From the NCBI RefSeq assembly GCF_030815865.1, contig NZ_JAUSXI010000001.1, positions 3,348,001 through 3,412,000 of the forward strand: 64,000 nt of DNA, written 5' to 3'. Below are positions 28,303 to 36,943 of this stretch, piece by piece. The notes under the pieces were generated by a model. The model saw nothing but the letters and a program-made list of their open reading frames with translations. It had not been told where the DNA came from and did no database searches. The translations under genes were made by a program, and so were the position numbers. How positions within the stretch are numbered: position 1 is the first letter of the stretch; each line of letters starts with the position of its first letter. Source of the stretch: Arthrobacter globiformis (GTDB lineage Bacteria > Actinomycetota > Actinomycetes > Actinomycetales > Micrococcaceae).

Positions 28303-31300
28303 TCAGCTTCCCAGGCCGGTGATGGCCAGGTTTCTGCTGATGCCATCCAGTGGCCCCGGCTGCCAGAAGTCCTGTTCAGGGTCATCTGGTCCGACGGCCC
28401 CTGGTTCACGATTTCCCTGGTCAGCGCTCCCCCGTTCGGGGAGCGGCAGGGTGTCCACCTGGCTGAGGTCCCAGGCCATGCTGGCACTGAGGCTAATGCC
28501 GCGCGGACCGGTCCGCCTGGTCGTTCCCCGGATCAGCAGCAGCCGGGTCCCGAACAGCAGCGGGCCCGCATGTTCCTGGGCCTCGTGGAAGAACACGGAA
28601 TCCACGCACCCGGTGCCGTCGTCGATGCTGATGAAGACCACACGCCTGCCGCCGCGCATGGGCGGGGTCTGGGTCGCGATCCTCACACCGGCCACCAGTA
28701 CCTCCGTGCCGTTTCGCAGCCCCAGCAGCTTGTCCGCAGTGGTGACGCCCAGCCGGTCCAGAAGCGGCCGGTGGCTGGACATCAGGTGTTCGCTGACGTC
28801 AACCGCCATCAGGTCAAGTTCCGCCCGGACGTTCTCCACCGTGGTGGGTTCAGGCATCCCGGGCTTGACGTTCCGCAATTCGACGTCCCCAAGGGGCAGC
28901 GCGAGTTGCCCCTCAATGACCTCGGCGCCTTTCTTTACTGACTTGCTCTGCAAACTTTGCAGGTGGTGGACAAGGTCTGCCCGGTTGGCTGTCCCGCCGG
29001 ATTCCCGGTGCAGCGTGTCAAAGGCACCCAGTTGGGCAAGCCGCTTGATGCTGGGCTTGCTCAGCCTGGAGCGTGCCCTCAGATCCGCCAGGGAGTCATA
29101 GGGCTGGCCTGCAACGATCCGCTTCAATTCAGAACCGGACAGCCCGAAGATGCCGTTGAGGCTCAGCCTGATCCCCAGCTTTCCCCGGTCAGGGCCCTCC
29201 GCGACACGCTCCACCCGGTATTCGGCACCGCTGCGGTTGATGTCCAGCGGAAGAATGGGGATGCCCATACGCCGCGCCTCGGCCACAAGGAGACGCTTGG
29301 GGTACATGCCAGGATCGTGCTCCCACAGGCCCGCAAGGAACGCCTCCGGATGGTGGGCCTTCAGCCAGGCCGACTGGTAGGTGGGCACGGCAAAGGCCGC
29401 GCCGTGGGCTTTGCAGAACCCGAAACTGGCGAACGATTTCAGGGTGCCCCAGACCTTGTCCACTACCTCCGGCGAATACTTCCTGGCCTTTGCCTCGCGG
29501 CGGAAAAACTCCTCAACCTGGCCCTCCTTGACCTCGTTGCTCAACGCCCTGCGGAACTCGTCGGCTTTCGCCAGCCCGCAGCCGGTCATCACATCAAAGG
29601 TCCTCAGGATCTGCTCATGGAAGACCGTCACCCCATGGGTTTCCTGAAGCACCGGCTTCAGGTCCGGGTGCGGGTAGGTCTCCGGCGCGAAGCCGTGCCG
29701 GTGTTCAAGGAAGGGCCGCACCATGTCCGATTTCATCGGCCCAGGGCGGAACAGTGAGATGTCGATGATGAGGTCGTTGAACTCGCGCGGGGCCATCTTG
29801 CCCACCAGCTCCCGCTGGCCCGGCGATTCGATCTGGAAGCACCCCAGGGTGTGGGTGCTTCTGATCAGCTCATATGTCGGCTCATCATCCAGGGGCACGG
29901 CATTGAGGTCGATCAGGCCGTCCTCGGCGATGTAGTCCGGCCCGCTGCCCCCAGGTCCAGCGGGATGGGCTCCGGCTGCCACCACTTCAGCCTTGGAGGG
30001 GTGGATCCGGATGATCTCCCGTACGGCAAAGGCCATGGCACTTTGCATCCTGACGCCCAGGACATCCAGCTTCAGCATGCCCATCGGGTCCATGTCGTGT
30101 TTGTCGAACTGGCTCATGGGCAGGCCGAGGCCGCTGGGCTGGACCGGGGTCCGGTCCAGCAGGGTGGCATCACCGAGGATCACCCCGCAGGGGTGCATGG
30201 AGATGTGGCGCGGAAGGCGGTCCAGCCGTTCGGTGAGGTCCACCAGCAGGTCCAGCTGCTGGTTCTCAGAAAAGTTCCGCTGTTCCACCCGTCCGGCGAA
30301 CTCGCGAAGTTCCGGTTTTTCCTCCAGCGCCTCCCGGAACTTCCGTGCCGAAAAGCGCCACAGCTGTTTGGCAATCTCGCCGACATCGCCGTCGTCCATC
30401 CCCAAAGCCATGCCGGCATCCCGCACGGCACCGCGAGCGCGGTAGCCGTTCTGCATGCTCATCAGCGTGACGCGCTGTGAGCCGAACCGGTCAAAAATTT
30501 TCCGGTAGACGTTGTGCCGCTCAGCGCTTTCCACATCGATGTCGATGTCCGGCAGCGTGGACCGGTCGCCGGAGAGGAACCGTTCGAAGATCAGGTCATG
30601 CTGGAGGGGGTTCACCTGGCTGATGTCGATCAGGTAGTTGACCAGGCTGGAAGCGCCCGATCCCCGTGCTGCCGCCCTCACATTCATGTCCAGGATCATG
30701 CGGGAAACCTCGGCCACGGTGAGGAAGTAGGAGGCAAAGCCTAGGCGGGCGATGATCTTCAGCTCATGCTGCAGCCGGGCGCGCATGTCTGCTTCTGCCT
30801 TCCCGGTGATGCCGGGGAATCGCCGCGCAATTCCGGCCTCGCAGCGCTGGGCCAGTTCTGCCAGCGGATCCCCTTCAATGCCGATGACGGCGGCCTCGGG
30901 CACCACCGGCTGCTTCCAGCCCATGTCGGACACGGGATCCATGCGGCAACGGTCCACGAGCGCCTCAGTCTGCGCGAGCAGCACCTGGAGATCGGCGGCA
31001 CCGTAGCCGGCGGCATGGATGATCTCCTTGCCCAGCTCCACCATTTGGTCCGGGGATTTCAGCCAGCCCTGCCCGTTGGGCTGGAGCAGCGGCTCGGCGG
31101 AGAGTTCGGGAAGCGACTTGAGCGTGCGGGCCGAATCCAGGACGTCGGCGGTGGCCGCCCCGTCCTCCTCGCAGTAACGGACGGCGTTGGTAAGCACAGC
31201 CGGCACGCCATACTCCTGCGCCAGCTTGAGCATGCGGACCGCATGGGCCGTGCTCAAGGGCGCACCCGGTGCACTGAGGTGGGTGACGATCTCTGCCGCG

Positions 31301-31899
31301 ACGCTCCCGGCGGGCATGGCGTCCAGCCAGCCTTTGAAAAGGGTGCGGGGCCGGAGGTACCGCCGCCCGCCCAGTGCGAGGCCGACGTCGGAATCCGGGC
31401 CCAACAGCACGGTGAGCACCGGCTTCAGGGTTTCCGGGTCCAGCACGCGTGAGGCGAGTTCAGCCCTTGTGACAGCAACGGGCACCGCTCCGCCGGCTTT
31501 GCCCGTGGTGCGGGCGTGTGCGTCGGAGATCAGCCGGCACAATGCCTTGTACCCCGCACCGTTGTTATGGCCATGCGCCAGGACAACGACCCGTCCGGTG
31601 ACGCGGGCTGCCGAAAACCGGATTTTGGAAAACCGGGCGCCAGCCATCTGCTCACCAGGTAACCCGGCGTCGTGGTCATCCTCGTCGTCGAACACTGACA
31701 GATCCACGCCGACCACCGGGTCAATCCCGGCAGCCATGCATGCCTTGAGGTGTTTTACAGTGCCGTAGAGACCGTCCCGGTCAGTGCACCCAAGGGCGGT
31801 TGCTCCCTGGGCCGCTGCTGCCTGGGCAAGTTGATCTGGCCAGGAGACACCGTAGTGGGCGCTGAAGGCGGTGGAAACGTGTAAGTGAGTGAAGCTCAT
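28303..31899 (-). CDS. dnaE2: Error-prone DNA polymerase DnaE2
   Basis: Family C alpha subunit used for SOS translesion synthesis. 1198 residues: N-terminal PHP domain (FTHLHVSTAFSAHYG), palm with LPDIDIDVE and ARGSGASSLVNYLI, fingers with PHISMHPCGVI-like text (RHISMHPCGVILGD), helix-hairpin-helix region and a C-terminal OB fold (LVAGVRIATQTPP). It usually works with ImuA' and ImuB, neither of which is in this window. Its ATG overlaps the preceding DUF6504 stop in ATGA, so the two are translationally coupled. Confidence 0.93.
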   Translation of the reverse strand: MSFTHLHVSTAFSAHYGVSWPDQLAQAAAAQGATALGCTDRDGLYGTVKHLKACMAAGIDPVVGVDLSVFDDEDDHDAGLPGEQMAGARFSKIRFSAARVTGRVVVLAHGHNNGAGYKALCRLISDAHARTTGKAGGAVPVAVTRAELASRVLDPETLKPVLTVLLGPDSDVGLALGGRRYLRPRTLFKGWLDAMPAGSVAAEIVTHLSAPGAPLSTAHAVRMLKLAQEYGVPAVLTNAVRYCEEDGAATADVLDSARTLKSLPELSAEPLLQPNGQGWLKSPDQMVELGKEIIHAAGYGAADLQVLLAQTEALVDRCRMDPVSDMGWKQPVVPEAAVIGIEGDPLAELAQRCEAGIARRFPGITGKAEADMRARLQHELKIIARLGFASYFLTVAEVSRMILDMNVRAAARGSGASSLVNYLIDISQVNPLQHDLIFERFLSGDRSTLPDIDIDVESAERHNVYRKIFDRFGSQRVTLMSMQNGYRARGAVRDAGMALGMDDGDVGEIAKQLWRFSARKFREALEEKPELREFAGRVEQRNFSENQQLDLLVDLTERLDRLPRHISMHPCGVILGDATLLDRTPVQPSGLGLPMSQFDKHDMDPMGMLKLDVLGVRMQSAMAFAVREIIRIHPSKAEVVAAGAHPAGPGGSGPDYIAEDGLIDLNAVPLDDEPTYELIRSTHTLGCFQIESPGQRELVGKMAPREFNDLIIDISLFRPGPMKSDMVRPFLEHRHGFAPETYPHPDLKPVLQETHGVTVFHEQILRTFDVMTGCGLAKADEFRRALSNEVKEGQVEEFFRREAKARKYSPEVVDKVWGTLKSFASFGFCKAHGAAFAVPTYQSAWLKAHHPEAFLAGLWEHDPGMYPKRLLVAEARRMGIPILPLDINRSGAEYRVERVAEGPDRGKLGIRLSLNGIFGLSGSELKRIVAGQPYDSLADLRARSRLSKPSIKRLAQLGAFDTLHRESGGTANRADLVHHLQSLQSKSVKKGAEVIEGQLALPLGDVELRNVKPGMPEPTTVENVRAELDLMAVDVSEHLMSSHRPLLDRLGVTTADKLLGLRNGTEVLVAGVRIATQTPPMRGGRRVVFISIDDGTGCVDSVFFHEAQEHAGPLLFGTRLLLIRGTTRRTGPRGISLSASMAWDLSQVDTLPLPERGSADQGNREPGAVGPDDPEQDFWQPGPLDGISRNLAITGLGS

Positions 31900-32261
31900 G
31901 CTGATTTGTGATGGAGTGCGACTTCGGGCCGGAGGGCGTCGTGGATGCGGAGCAGCCGCCAGCGTCCGCTGCCGGCATGCCGCACCAGGTCAAGGGTTAA
32001 TGGTTCCAGTGGTTCTGCAGCCGGAGTTTCCGGCGGGCTGCTTCTGCCGGCAGGCACGACCTGCACCCGCCAGATCTCATGGTCCACAAGCCCGGGGCCG
32101 CTTCCCAGCGGGGCACGCCGCTCTTCGGCCCACCACTGGCGGCGTTCATACCAGCGCAAGGGTTCGGCGCAGACCCGGTATTCCCTGCCGCCCCACCGAA
32201 GCTCCGCTGGCTCACCGGTAGGTGCGCAGACGACGTCAACAGACTCGCTGAACGTTCCCAT
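31896..32261 (-). CDS. DUF6504-type small protein, co-transcribed with dnaE2
   Basis: 121 residues with the conserved core GEPAELRWGGREYRV, WYERRQWWAE and WRLLRIHDALR. Such proteins are commonly found beside DnaE2 and DinP/ImuB-type genes in actinobacteria; the function is unknown. The ATG at 32261 is 47 bp from a LexA-like palindrome, and the stop overlaps the dnaE2 start by 4 bp, so both genes are probably SOS-induced. The family name is from memory. Confidence 0.8.
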   Translation of the reverse strand: MGTFSESVDVVCAPTGEPAELRWGGREYRVCAEPLRWYERRQWWAEERRAPLGSGPGLVDHEIWRVQVVPAGRSSPPETPAAEPLEPLTLDLVRHAGSGRWRLLRIHDALRPEVALHHKSA

Positions 32262-32307
32262 GGGTGCCTCCGGATACCAATCTCATCCTGCAGAAAATAC
32301 GCAGCCA

Positions 32308-32325
32308 TTCGAATATGTATTCGAA
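32308..32325 (-). promoter_or_regulatory. LexA-like SOS box before the DUF6504-dnaE2 unit
   Basis: TTCGAATA, TG, TATTCGAA is a perfect 18-bp palindrome. Its core CGAAT-N4-ATTCG resembles the actinobacterial SOS box CGAAC-N4-GTTCG with symmetric changes at one position per half. Its location 47 bp before a dnaE2 operon supports the call. Confidence 0.65.
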
Positions 32326-32404
32326 TAGTTCCAGTCTACGCCGGGCCGGGGACAAAACCTAGATGGGTGTGGACGGACGGCGGCTCACAGGGCAGGATGG
32401 TCCC

Positions 32405-32791
32405 ATGAGTTCCAATGACGCGCTCCTGAAGCAGGTAAGCATCGCCGCCAAAGAAAGCACATTGGTGGCCAGGTTTGATATCGACGGCAACATTCCAGCA
32501 TCGGGCGCCTTTGTTGTGGGGCTCGTGGCTGCCACTCCGGATTATTCTCATCAACGGAGGCTGGGAATCGAGTTCATGAACGGCGAGGCGGTCTCGATCT
32601 ATTCCTTCAGCCATGACGGCACGGAGGAGAACTTCGACCTCAGCAGCGTTGAGCACTCGGGCAACACCATCACGGGCAACTTCCCCATGAGCACGGTACT
32701 GGGGCTGGACAAGAGCCACCTTATGTCCGCGTTCAGCGAGGCCGACGGGCGGGAATTCCAGTCCGGCGTGCCTGTCGAGGAGAAGCTCTAG
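32405..32791 (+). CDS. Hypothetical protein
   Basis: 128 residues starting MSSNDALLKQVSIAAKESTL. Alternating strands (VARFDIDGNI, FVVGLVAATP, LGIEFMNGEAVSIYSF) suggest a small beta-rich cytosolic protein; no signal peptide or known motif. The ATG at 32405 is chosen over an in-frame ATG at 32363. It diverges from the SOS unit, and the LexA-like palindrome lies about 80 bp upstream, so joint control is possible but unproven. Confidence 0.65.
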   Translation: MSSNDALLKQVSIAAKESTLVARFDIDGNIPASGAFVVGLVAATPDYSHQRRLGIEFMNGEAVSIYSFSHDGTEENFDLSSVEHSGNTITGNFPMSTVLGLDKSHLMSAFSEADGREFQSGVPVEEKL

Positions 32792-32934
32792 AGGGTCAGC
32801 GCCCTTTCAAAGCGGCACCGGGCAGCAGCCCGGACCAGCCGGCCCGGCGCCTCGGCGCGCCTGTCAGCGGCCCAGCCCCCACTGCAGGAAGCACCCGTCT
32901 GCGGGGAGAACCCGTCAGCCGCCAGAACGCTTCA

Positions 32935-32952
32935 GCGGACGAACGCGTCCGC
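32935..32952. terminator. 7-bp hairpin between convergent genes
   Basis: GCGGACG, AACG, CGTCCGC, 17 bp from the chorismate mutase stop. The rest of the 177-bp gap from 32792 is GC-rich with no other clear structure. Confidence 0.4.
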
Positions 32953-32968
32953 AGCCAGAAGCAACAGC

Positions 32969-33295
32969 TCAGCTGTTGTCGTTGTGGATTTTCATCTCAA
33001 GCTCGATGAACTTCGAGATCATGGCCCGGTACGTGCTTTCCACGATGTCCGGGTCTATTTCTTTTTTCTCCGCGGCCGAGCGCACATGCTCGATGACCCG
33101 CTCCACGCGTCCCGGCGCCCGCACTTCGGCGTCGTCCCCCTTCAGGGTTCCCGCGATGCGGATCAGGCGCTCACGGCGGGCGATCAGCGTGACGATCTGC
33201 TCGTCCACCTCGTCCACCGCAACCCGCACGGCGGCGAGCTGTTCCCGGTCAGCCTGGGCGTTTTTCTCGTCTCCGTGATTTGTGGGCATGATCAT
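32969..33295 (-). CDS. Chorismate mutase, AroQ type
   Basis: Converts chorismate to prephenate for phenylalanine and tyrosine synthesis. The all-helical AroQ fold is seen in AVDEVDEQIVTLIARRERL, with conserved Arg in RRERLIRIA and a Lys in AGTLKGDDAEVRAPGRVERV. About 106-108 residues with no regulatory or dehydratase domain. Two ATGs six bases apart (33295 and 33289) have no ribosome site; a leaderless transcript starting at the second is plausible. Confidence 0.88.
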   Translation of the reverse strand: MIMPTNHGDEKNAQADREQLAAVRVAVDEVDEQIVTLIARRERLIRIAGTLKGDDAEVRAPGRVERVIEHVRSAAEKKEIDPDIVESTYRAMISKFIELEMKIHNDNS

Positions 33296-33309
33296 GACAG
33301 TATCGAACC
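33296..33309. promoter_or_regulatory. 14-bp gap between divergent start codons; candidate bidirectional promoter
   Basis: On the minus strand GATACT (complement of 33299-33304) matches four of six -10 positions; on the plus strand CAGTAT (33298-33303) overlaps it. Each is placed to start transcription at the start codon of its gene, implying two leaderless mRNAs sharing one melting site. Confidence 0.4.
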
Positions 33310-33732
33310 ATGCAGCCCAGAGTCGATTTTATTTCATTGGGAGTGCGCAGCGTGGCCGCCTCCCGGCGCTTCTATGTGGACGGCCTGGGTTGGCCGGTCC
33401 ACCGTGAGGTTCCCGATGAGGTGGTCTTTATCCAGGCCAACCACGGCCTGATTCTTTCCCTCTGGGATGCGGGGCAGATGCAGGCCGAGGCCGCCGTTGA
33501 TGCTCCCACCGCGGTCCCCTGCATTACGCTCAGCCACAACGTCGGCAGCGCCGAGCAGGTAAACCAGGTGATAGCCCAGGCAGAGTCGGCCGGCGCGGCC
33601 GTCGTGGCCCCTCCCAAGACCCAACCGTGGGGCGGCTACACCGGATACTTCGCCGATCCGGACGGCTTCCGCTGGGAGATTGCCTACAACCCCACGTGGA
33701 CAGTGGACGACGGCGGCCAGGTCACCGTCTGA
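33310..33732 (+). CDS. VOC-family (glyoxalase/dioxygenase fold) protein
   Basis: 140 residues in two beta-alpha-beta-beta-beta modules: VDFISLGVRSVAASRRFYVDGLG at the start and GYFADPDGFRWEIAYNP at the end, the usual site of a metal-binding glutamate. The substrate is unknown. The strand beginning directly at residue 4 supports the ATG at 33310, only 14 bp from the chorismate mutase start. Confidence 0.85.
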   Translation: MQPRVDFISLGVRSVAASRRFYVDGLGWPVHREVPDEVVFIQANHGLILSLWDAGQMQAEAAVDAPTAVPCITLSHNVGSAEQVNQVIAQAESAGAAVVAPPKTQPWGGYTGYFADPDGFRWEIAYNPTWTVDDGGQVTV

Positions 33733-33798
33733 TTGCAGGCTCGGCTCTGATTCCGGTCAACTCCCCTGCCCGGCACGCGCAACCTCAGAAAGTCAGTC

Positions 33799-34548
33799 TC
33801 AGAAGAGTGCCTCCACGGGCTCGATGAGCTCCGGGGAGTTGTTGCGGACGTTGCCCACGGCCTTGCCCACGGAATCCACCCGCCAGCCGGCGGCGACGTC
33901 CTTCACGCCGGACCGGACGAGTTCCACCAGGCCGGCAGCGTCATCGACCTGCGGGTCAAGCCAGGCCGCCATGGTGTCGCGGCTCATGGGCAGCGGGACG
34001 CGGTCGTGGAGCGCCGTCAGTTCGGCGAACACCGTGCCTTCAGTTCCCGCCGGGGGCGAGTCCGCCGTCATGATGGACATCGAGAGCATCCACTGGGCTG
34101 GTTCACCCGGCGGCACGGACGGGTCCTTCCACCACTCGTACAGTCCGGCGAAGGCCATGGCGGAGTCGTCCCGGGGGTGGACGTAGTAGGGCTGCTTGCT
34201 GCGGCCCTCGCCCTGTTTCCATTCGTAGTAGCCATCCGCCGGGACGGCACAGCGCCTCGATTGCACAGCCTTGCGGAAGGCCGGCTTCTCGAGGACCGAC
34301 TCGCTCCGGGCGTTGATCATCTTCGCGCCGATGCCCGGGCTTTTCGCCCAAGACGGCACCAGGCCCCAGCGGGCGACGTGCAGCTGGCGGACCGTGTCGC
34401 CGTCGATAAGCCGTTCCAGGACGATGGGCGCGCCGTCCGTGGGCGCAACATTCCACGACGGCGGGATTTCGGTTTCGTTCTCAAGCTCAGCGTCGAATTC
34501 GGCCAGCAGATCCCCCACTGCCCGGGCCATGACGTAACGTCCACACAT
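33799..34548 (-). CDS. SRAP (HMCES/YedK) family protein, abasic-site DNA crosslinker
   Basis: Forms a covalent thiazolidine link with abasic sites in single-stranded DNA to protect them. The 249 residues begin MCGRYVMA, so Cys2 becomes the N-terminal nucleophile after methionine removal, fixing the start at 34548. Asn79 (INARSE), Glu109 (GYYEW) and His181 (LHDRVP) match the other active-site residues. It converges on the VOC gene across 66 bp. Confidence 0.93.
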   Translation of the reverse strand: MCGRYVMARAVGDLLAEFDAELENETEIPPSWNVAPTDGAPIVLERLIDGDTVRQLHVARWGLVPSWAKSPGIGAKMINARSESVLEKPAFRKAVQSRRCAVPADGYYEWKQGEGRSKQPYYVHPRDDSAMAFAGLYEWWKDPSVPPGEPAQWMLSMSIMTADSPPAGTEGTVFAELTALHDRVPLPMSRDTMAAWLDPQVDDAAGLVELVRSGVKDVAAGWRVDSVGKAVGNVRNNSPELIEPVEALF

Positions 34549-34650
34549 GGCACCAGCATGCCATTGCAACAGAGGCTGGGGAATACCGGTGCCCGGGTTA
34601 CGGTTGTGGGGAAGGAAACCGACAGGACCATATCAATCCGAGGAGAGCCC

Positions 34651-34908
34651 GTGGACTTTACCCCCGAAGACGGCACCATCACCATGTTCTCGACCACCTG
34701 GTGCGGCTACTGCAACCGGCTGAAGAAGCAGTTGGACGCCCAAGGAATCGGCTACACCGAGATCAATATCGAAGAGGTCGACGGCACGGCAGACCTCGTG
34801 GAGCAGATCAACGGCGGCAACCGCACCGTCCCCACCGTTCTCTTCCCGGACGGCACCGCTGCCACGAACCCGTCCGCAGCCGAGGTCAAGAGCAGGCTCG
34901 CCGCGTAG
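34651..34908 (+). CDS. Mycoredoxin / glutaredoxin-like protein
   Basis: 85-residue thioredoxin-fold protein with redox centre WCGYC, TVPTVLF (cis-Pro) and TNPSAAEV. In actinobacteria such proteins reduce mycothiol mixed disulfides. GTG at 34651 has AGGAGA upstream. A strong stem-loop follows 25 bp after the stop. Confidence 0.9.
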   Translation: MDFTPEDGTITMFSTTWCGYCNRLKKQLDAQGIGYTEINIEEVDGTADLVEQINGGNRTVPTVLFPDGTAATNPSAAEVKSRLAA

Positions 34909-34933
34909 GGCTGAAGCCGCAGTCAAGATGCAC

Positions 34934-34966
34934 CAGTAAAGGCACCGGAATCCGGTGCCTTTACTG
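34934..34966. terminator. 15-bp perfect stem with 3-base loop
   Basis: CAGTAAAGGCACCGG, AAT, CCGGTGCCTTTACTG, followed by TTTGG. It lies between converging genes and could stop transcription from both sides. Confidence 0.85.
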
Positions 34967-34972
34967 TTTGGT

Positions 34973-35224
34973 TCAGACCTTTTCGTCGATCCGGTCCTGC
35001 ACCGGCCTGCGGGCGTGGGCTTCCTTGCGGCGGGGCTCCTTGCGGCGGGCCAGGAAGGCCCACAATCTGGTGTCGTCCGCGTGGGTCCGGGGTTCCGGAT
35101 GGTCCACAGGCAACGGTTTCCCGGGCGCAGCTTCCGGCGTCGCCGGTTCCCGGTGCGCTTCAGGCTTCCGGACGGCATCCTTCCGGGTGTCCCAGCCGAA
35201 ATCCGCACGCGATGAATAGCACAT
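34973..35224 (-). CDS. Conserved small basic protein (MCYSS start)
   Basis: 83 residues starting MCYSSRADFGWD, a head I recognise from short actinobacterial hypotheticals, then a Pro/Arg/Glu-rich body and the tail FLARRKEPRRKEAHARR. The ATG at 35224 is preceded by AGGAGG at 6 bases, a near-perfect ribosome site, which is the main support that it is real. Function unknown. Confidence 0.7.
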   Translation of the reverse strand: MCYSSRADFGWDTRKDAVRKPEAHREPATPEAAPGKPLPVDHPEPRTHADDTRLWAFLARRKEPRRKEAHARRPVQDRIDEKV

Positions 35225-35383
35225 CACCGACCTCCTTTTCAGCGGCTGTTCCTTAATCGTCCTCTCCTGCGCGTTTGAAATCGACAGGTCTGGGTACGAA
35301 AAATCCGGGCGAGCCCTGCTCCTGGCGACGGCCAGTCCAGCGCATTACAGTTGGAGTTCCTTCCCGCGTTCCAAAGGATTGCT

Positions 35384-35746
35384 GTGAACCCAGTTTCCCC
35401 GCAGATCGGCACCGTCTTTGTCCCCGTCAGCGACATTGAGGAAGCCCGCGACTGGTATTGCGGCATGCTGGGCGTGCCCGCCGATGACAAGATCCTGCTG
35501 GACCATCTGTACATACTCCCCATGGAGGGCGCCGGCCTCGTCCTGGACAGCAAGATCTACTCCCCCGGCGCCGTCTTCCAGGTTCCTGCGTTCCACTTCA
35601 ACACCGCCGACATCCAGGCCGCCCACGCCTTCATGAAAACCCGCGGCGTGCAACTCACCGAAGTCAACGATGACCAATGGTTTAACTTCCGGGACCCGGA
35701 CGGAAACGTCCTCATGATCTGCCAGATCCCGCTGGCCACCGAATAA
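35384..35746 (+). CDS. VOC-family protein
   Basis: 120 residues: IGTVFVPVSDIEEARDWYCGML opens the first module and FNFRDPDGNVLMICQIP closes the second, a typical glyoxalase-fold layout. GTG at 35384 follows AAAGGA at 5 bases. No substrate can be assigned. It converges on a lipoate ligase-like gene. Confidence 0.84.
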   Translation: MNPVSPQIGTVFVPVSDIEEARDWYCGMLGVPADDKILLDHLYILPMEGAGLVLDSKIYSPGAVFQVPAFHFNTADIQAAHAFMKTRGVQLTEVNDDQWFNFRDPDGNVLMICQIPLATE

Positions 35747-35747
35747 A

Positions 35748-35771
35748 CCGGCCGCCCAAACCGGGCGCCGG
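35748..35771. terminator. Bulged 9-bp hairpin between convergent genes
   Basis: CCGG-C-CGCCC pairs with GGGCG-CCGG around AAACC, right after the VOC stop and 16 bp from the opposing stop. Probably bidirectional. Confidence 0.55.
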
Positions 35772-35786
35772 AGGCAGAGTGCAGGG

Positions 35787-36536
35787 CTAGGCGCGAAGAC
35801 TGCTGAAGTCCGCCTGCCCCAGCGTGGCGTACTCCGCGTAGGTGCGGACCACCGCGTCCTCGATGGCCTGCACGTCGAGGACAGGAACAAGGTCGTTAAC
35901 GGCACCGGCGGTCGCAGGATCCCACTCCAGGCCCAGGGCCTCGTAGCTGGCCGTCAGCACCTCGCGGATGGGCGCCGAGTTCTCCACCACGACGACGGAG
36001 CTGAACAGCCAGGCGCCGGACACCACGCGCTGGGCTGTGCCTACCAGTTTGATCCGGTGGTCAGGGGCCCCGGGCGCGAAGCCGTGGACGCTGTATTCGC
36101 CCGGACAGTACTCCCCGGGAATCTCGCCGACGGCGGCGTGCACGCCCACGCTCTGGAGCGCCCCCGACAGCATCTCGCCAAAAAATGCGAAGCGGCCTTT
36201 GGCTCCGGCGATCGCATCGCTGTGCGGCTCCACGTGGTCAATGATCAGCGTGCCTTCGTGATACGCGGCGGCGCGGCCTCCTGCCTTGCGGATCAGCGGT
36301 TCGAACCCCAGGTCGCGGCAGGCCTGGGCTGCGGCGCCGAAGCCGGGCAGGCGGGTGTCACGCTGGCCGAAAGCAACAGTCGGTGCGGGCCGGTACAGCC
36401 GAAGCGTGGATCCGATGGCCCTGGCCCTGGCTTTGCCGAGGAGCTCGATCCCGAAATCAAGGTCGCGGACGGCGCCGAGGGACTGCTCCTGCCGGACGAG
36501 GGTCAGAGTCCGTGAATCAGCCCCGGCCTGTTGCAT
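35787..36536 (-). CDS. Lipoate--protein ligase A family protein
   Basis: BPL/LplA fold of 249 residues: RPAPTVAFGQRD, RKAGGRAAAYHEGTLIID (in place of the usual RRxSGGG) and the lysine motif IKLVGTAQRVVSGAW. It may attach lipoate or octanoate to lipoyl domains, or an unknown acyl group to another target. ATG at 36536 has GGGAG upstream. Confidence 0.8.
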   Translation of the reverse strand: MQQAGADSRTLTLVRQEQSLGAVRDLDFGIELLGKARARAIGSTLRLYRPAPTVAFGQRDTRLPGFGAAAQACRDLGFEPLIRKAGGRAAAYHEGTLIIDHVEPHSDAIAGAKGRFAFFGEMLSGALQSVGVHAAVGEIPGEYCPGEYSVHGFAPGAPDHRIKLVGTAQRVVSGAWLFSSVVVVENSAPIREVLTASYEALGLEWDPATAGAVNDLVPVLDVQAIEDAVVRTYAEYATLGQADFSSLRA

Positions 36537-36555
36537 GTTGCTAGCTCCCTTGGTC

Positions 36556-36943
36556 GTGTTGCAATTTTTGGTCGTCGCCGCCGCCTTCGCCGTGATCGAC
36601 GCCGTGTGGCTCAAGATCATGAACCCGTTCTACCGCAGCCACATCGGTGAGTTGCTGGCCGACCGGCCCCATCTAGGGTACGCCGTGGCGTTCTATTCGA
36701 TTTACATTGCGGGCATCGTCTTCTTTGCCCTGCGGCCGGCGCTCGACGGCGGCACTTGGCTGACCGCCGACGGCCATGGGGCGGCTGGGCGCCTTCGCCT
36801 ACGCAACGTACGACCTCACCAACGCCGCGACGCTCAAGACCTGGCCGCTGCAGCTCCTTGCTGTGGACATGGCGTGGGGCGCCCTGCTGACCGGCCTCGC
36901 CACGCTGGCGGGCTGGCTGGTCTTCCACCAGGCAGCCCAGCGG
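36556..36943 (+). pseudogene. DUF2177 membrane protein gene, frameshifted
   Basis: The first part reads VLQFLVVAAAFAVIDAVWL and continues to ALRPALDGGTWLTADG; the second, in another frame from about 36776, reads GRLGAFAYATYDLTNAATLK. Removing one C from GGCC near 36774 joins them into a normal DUF2177 protein (~130 residues, four helices). The shifted frame has no stop until 37357, deep in the opposing gene, so the 3' end is also abnormal. Start uncertain (GTG 36556 or ATG 36535, which overlaps the lplA-like start codon). Confidence 0.7.
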
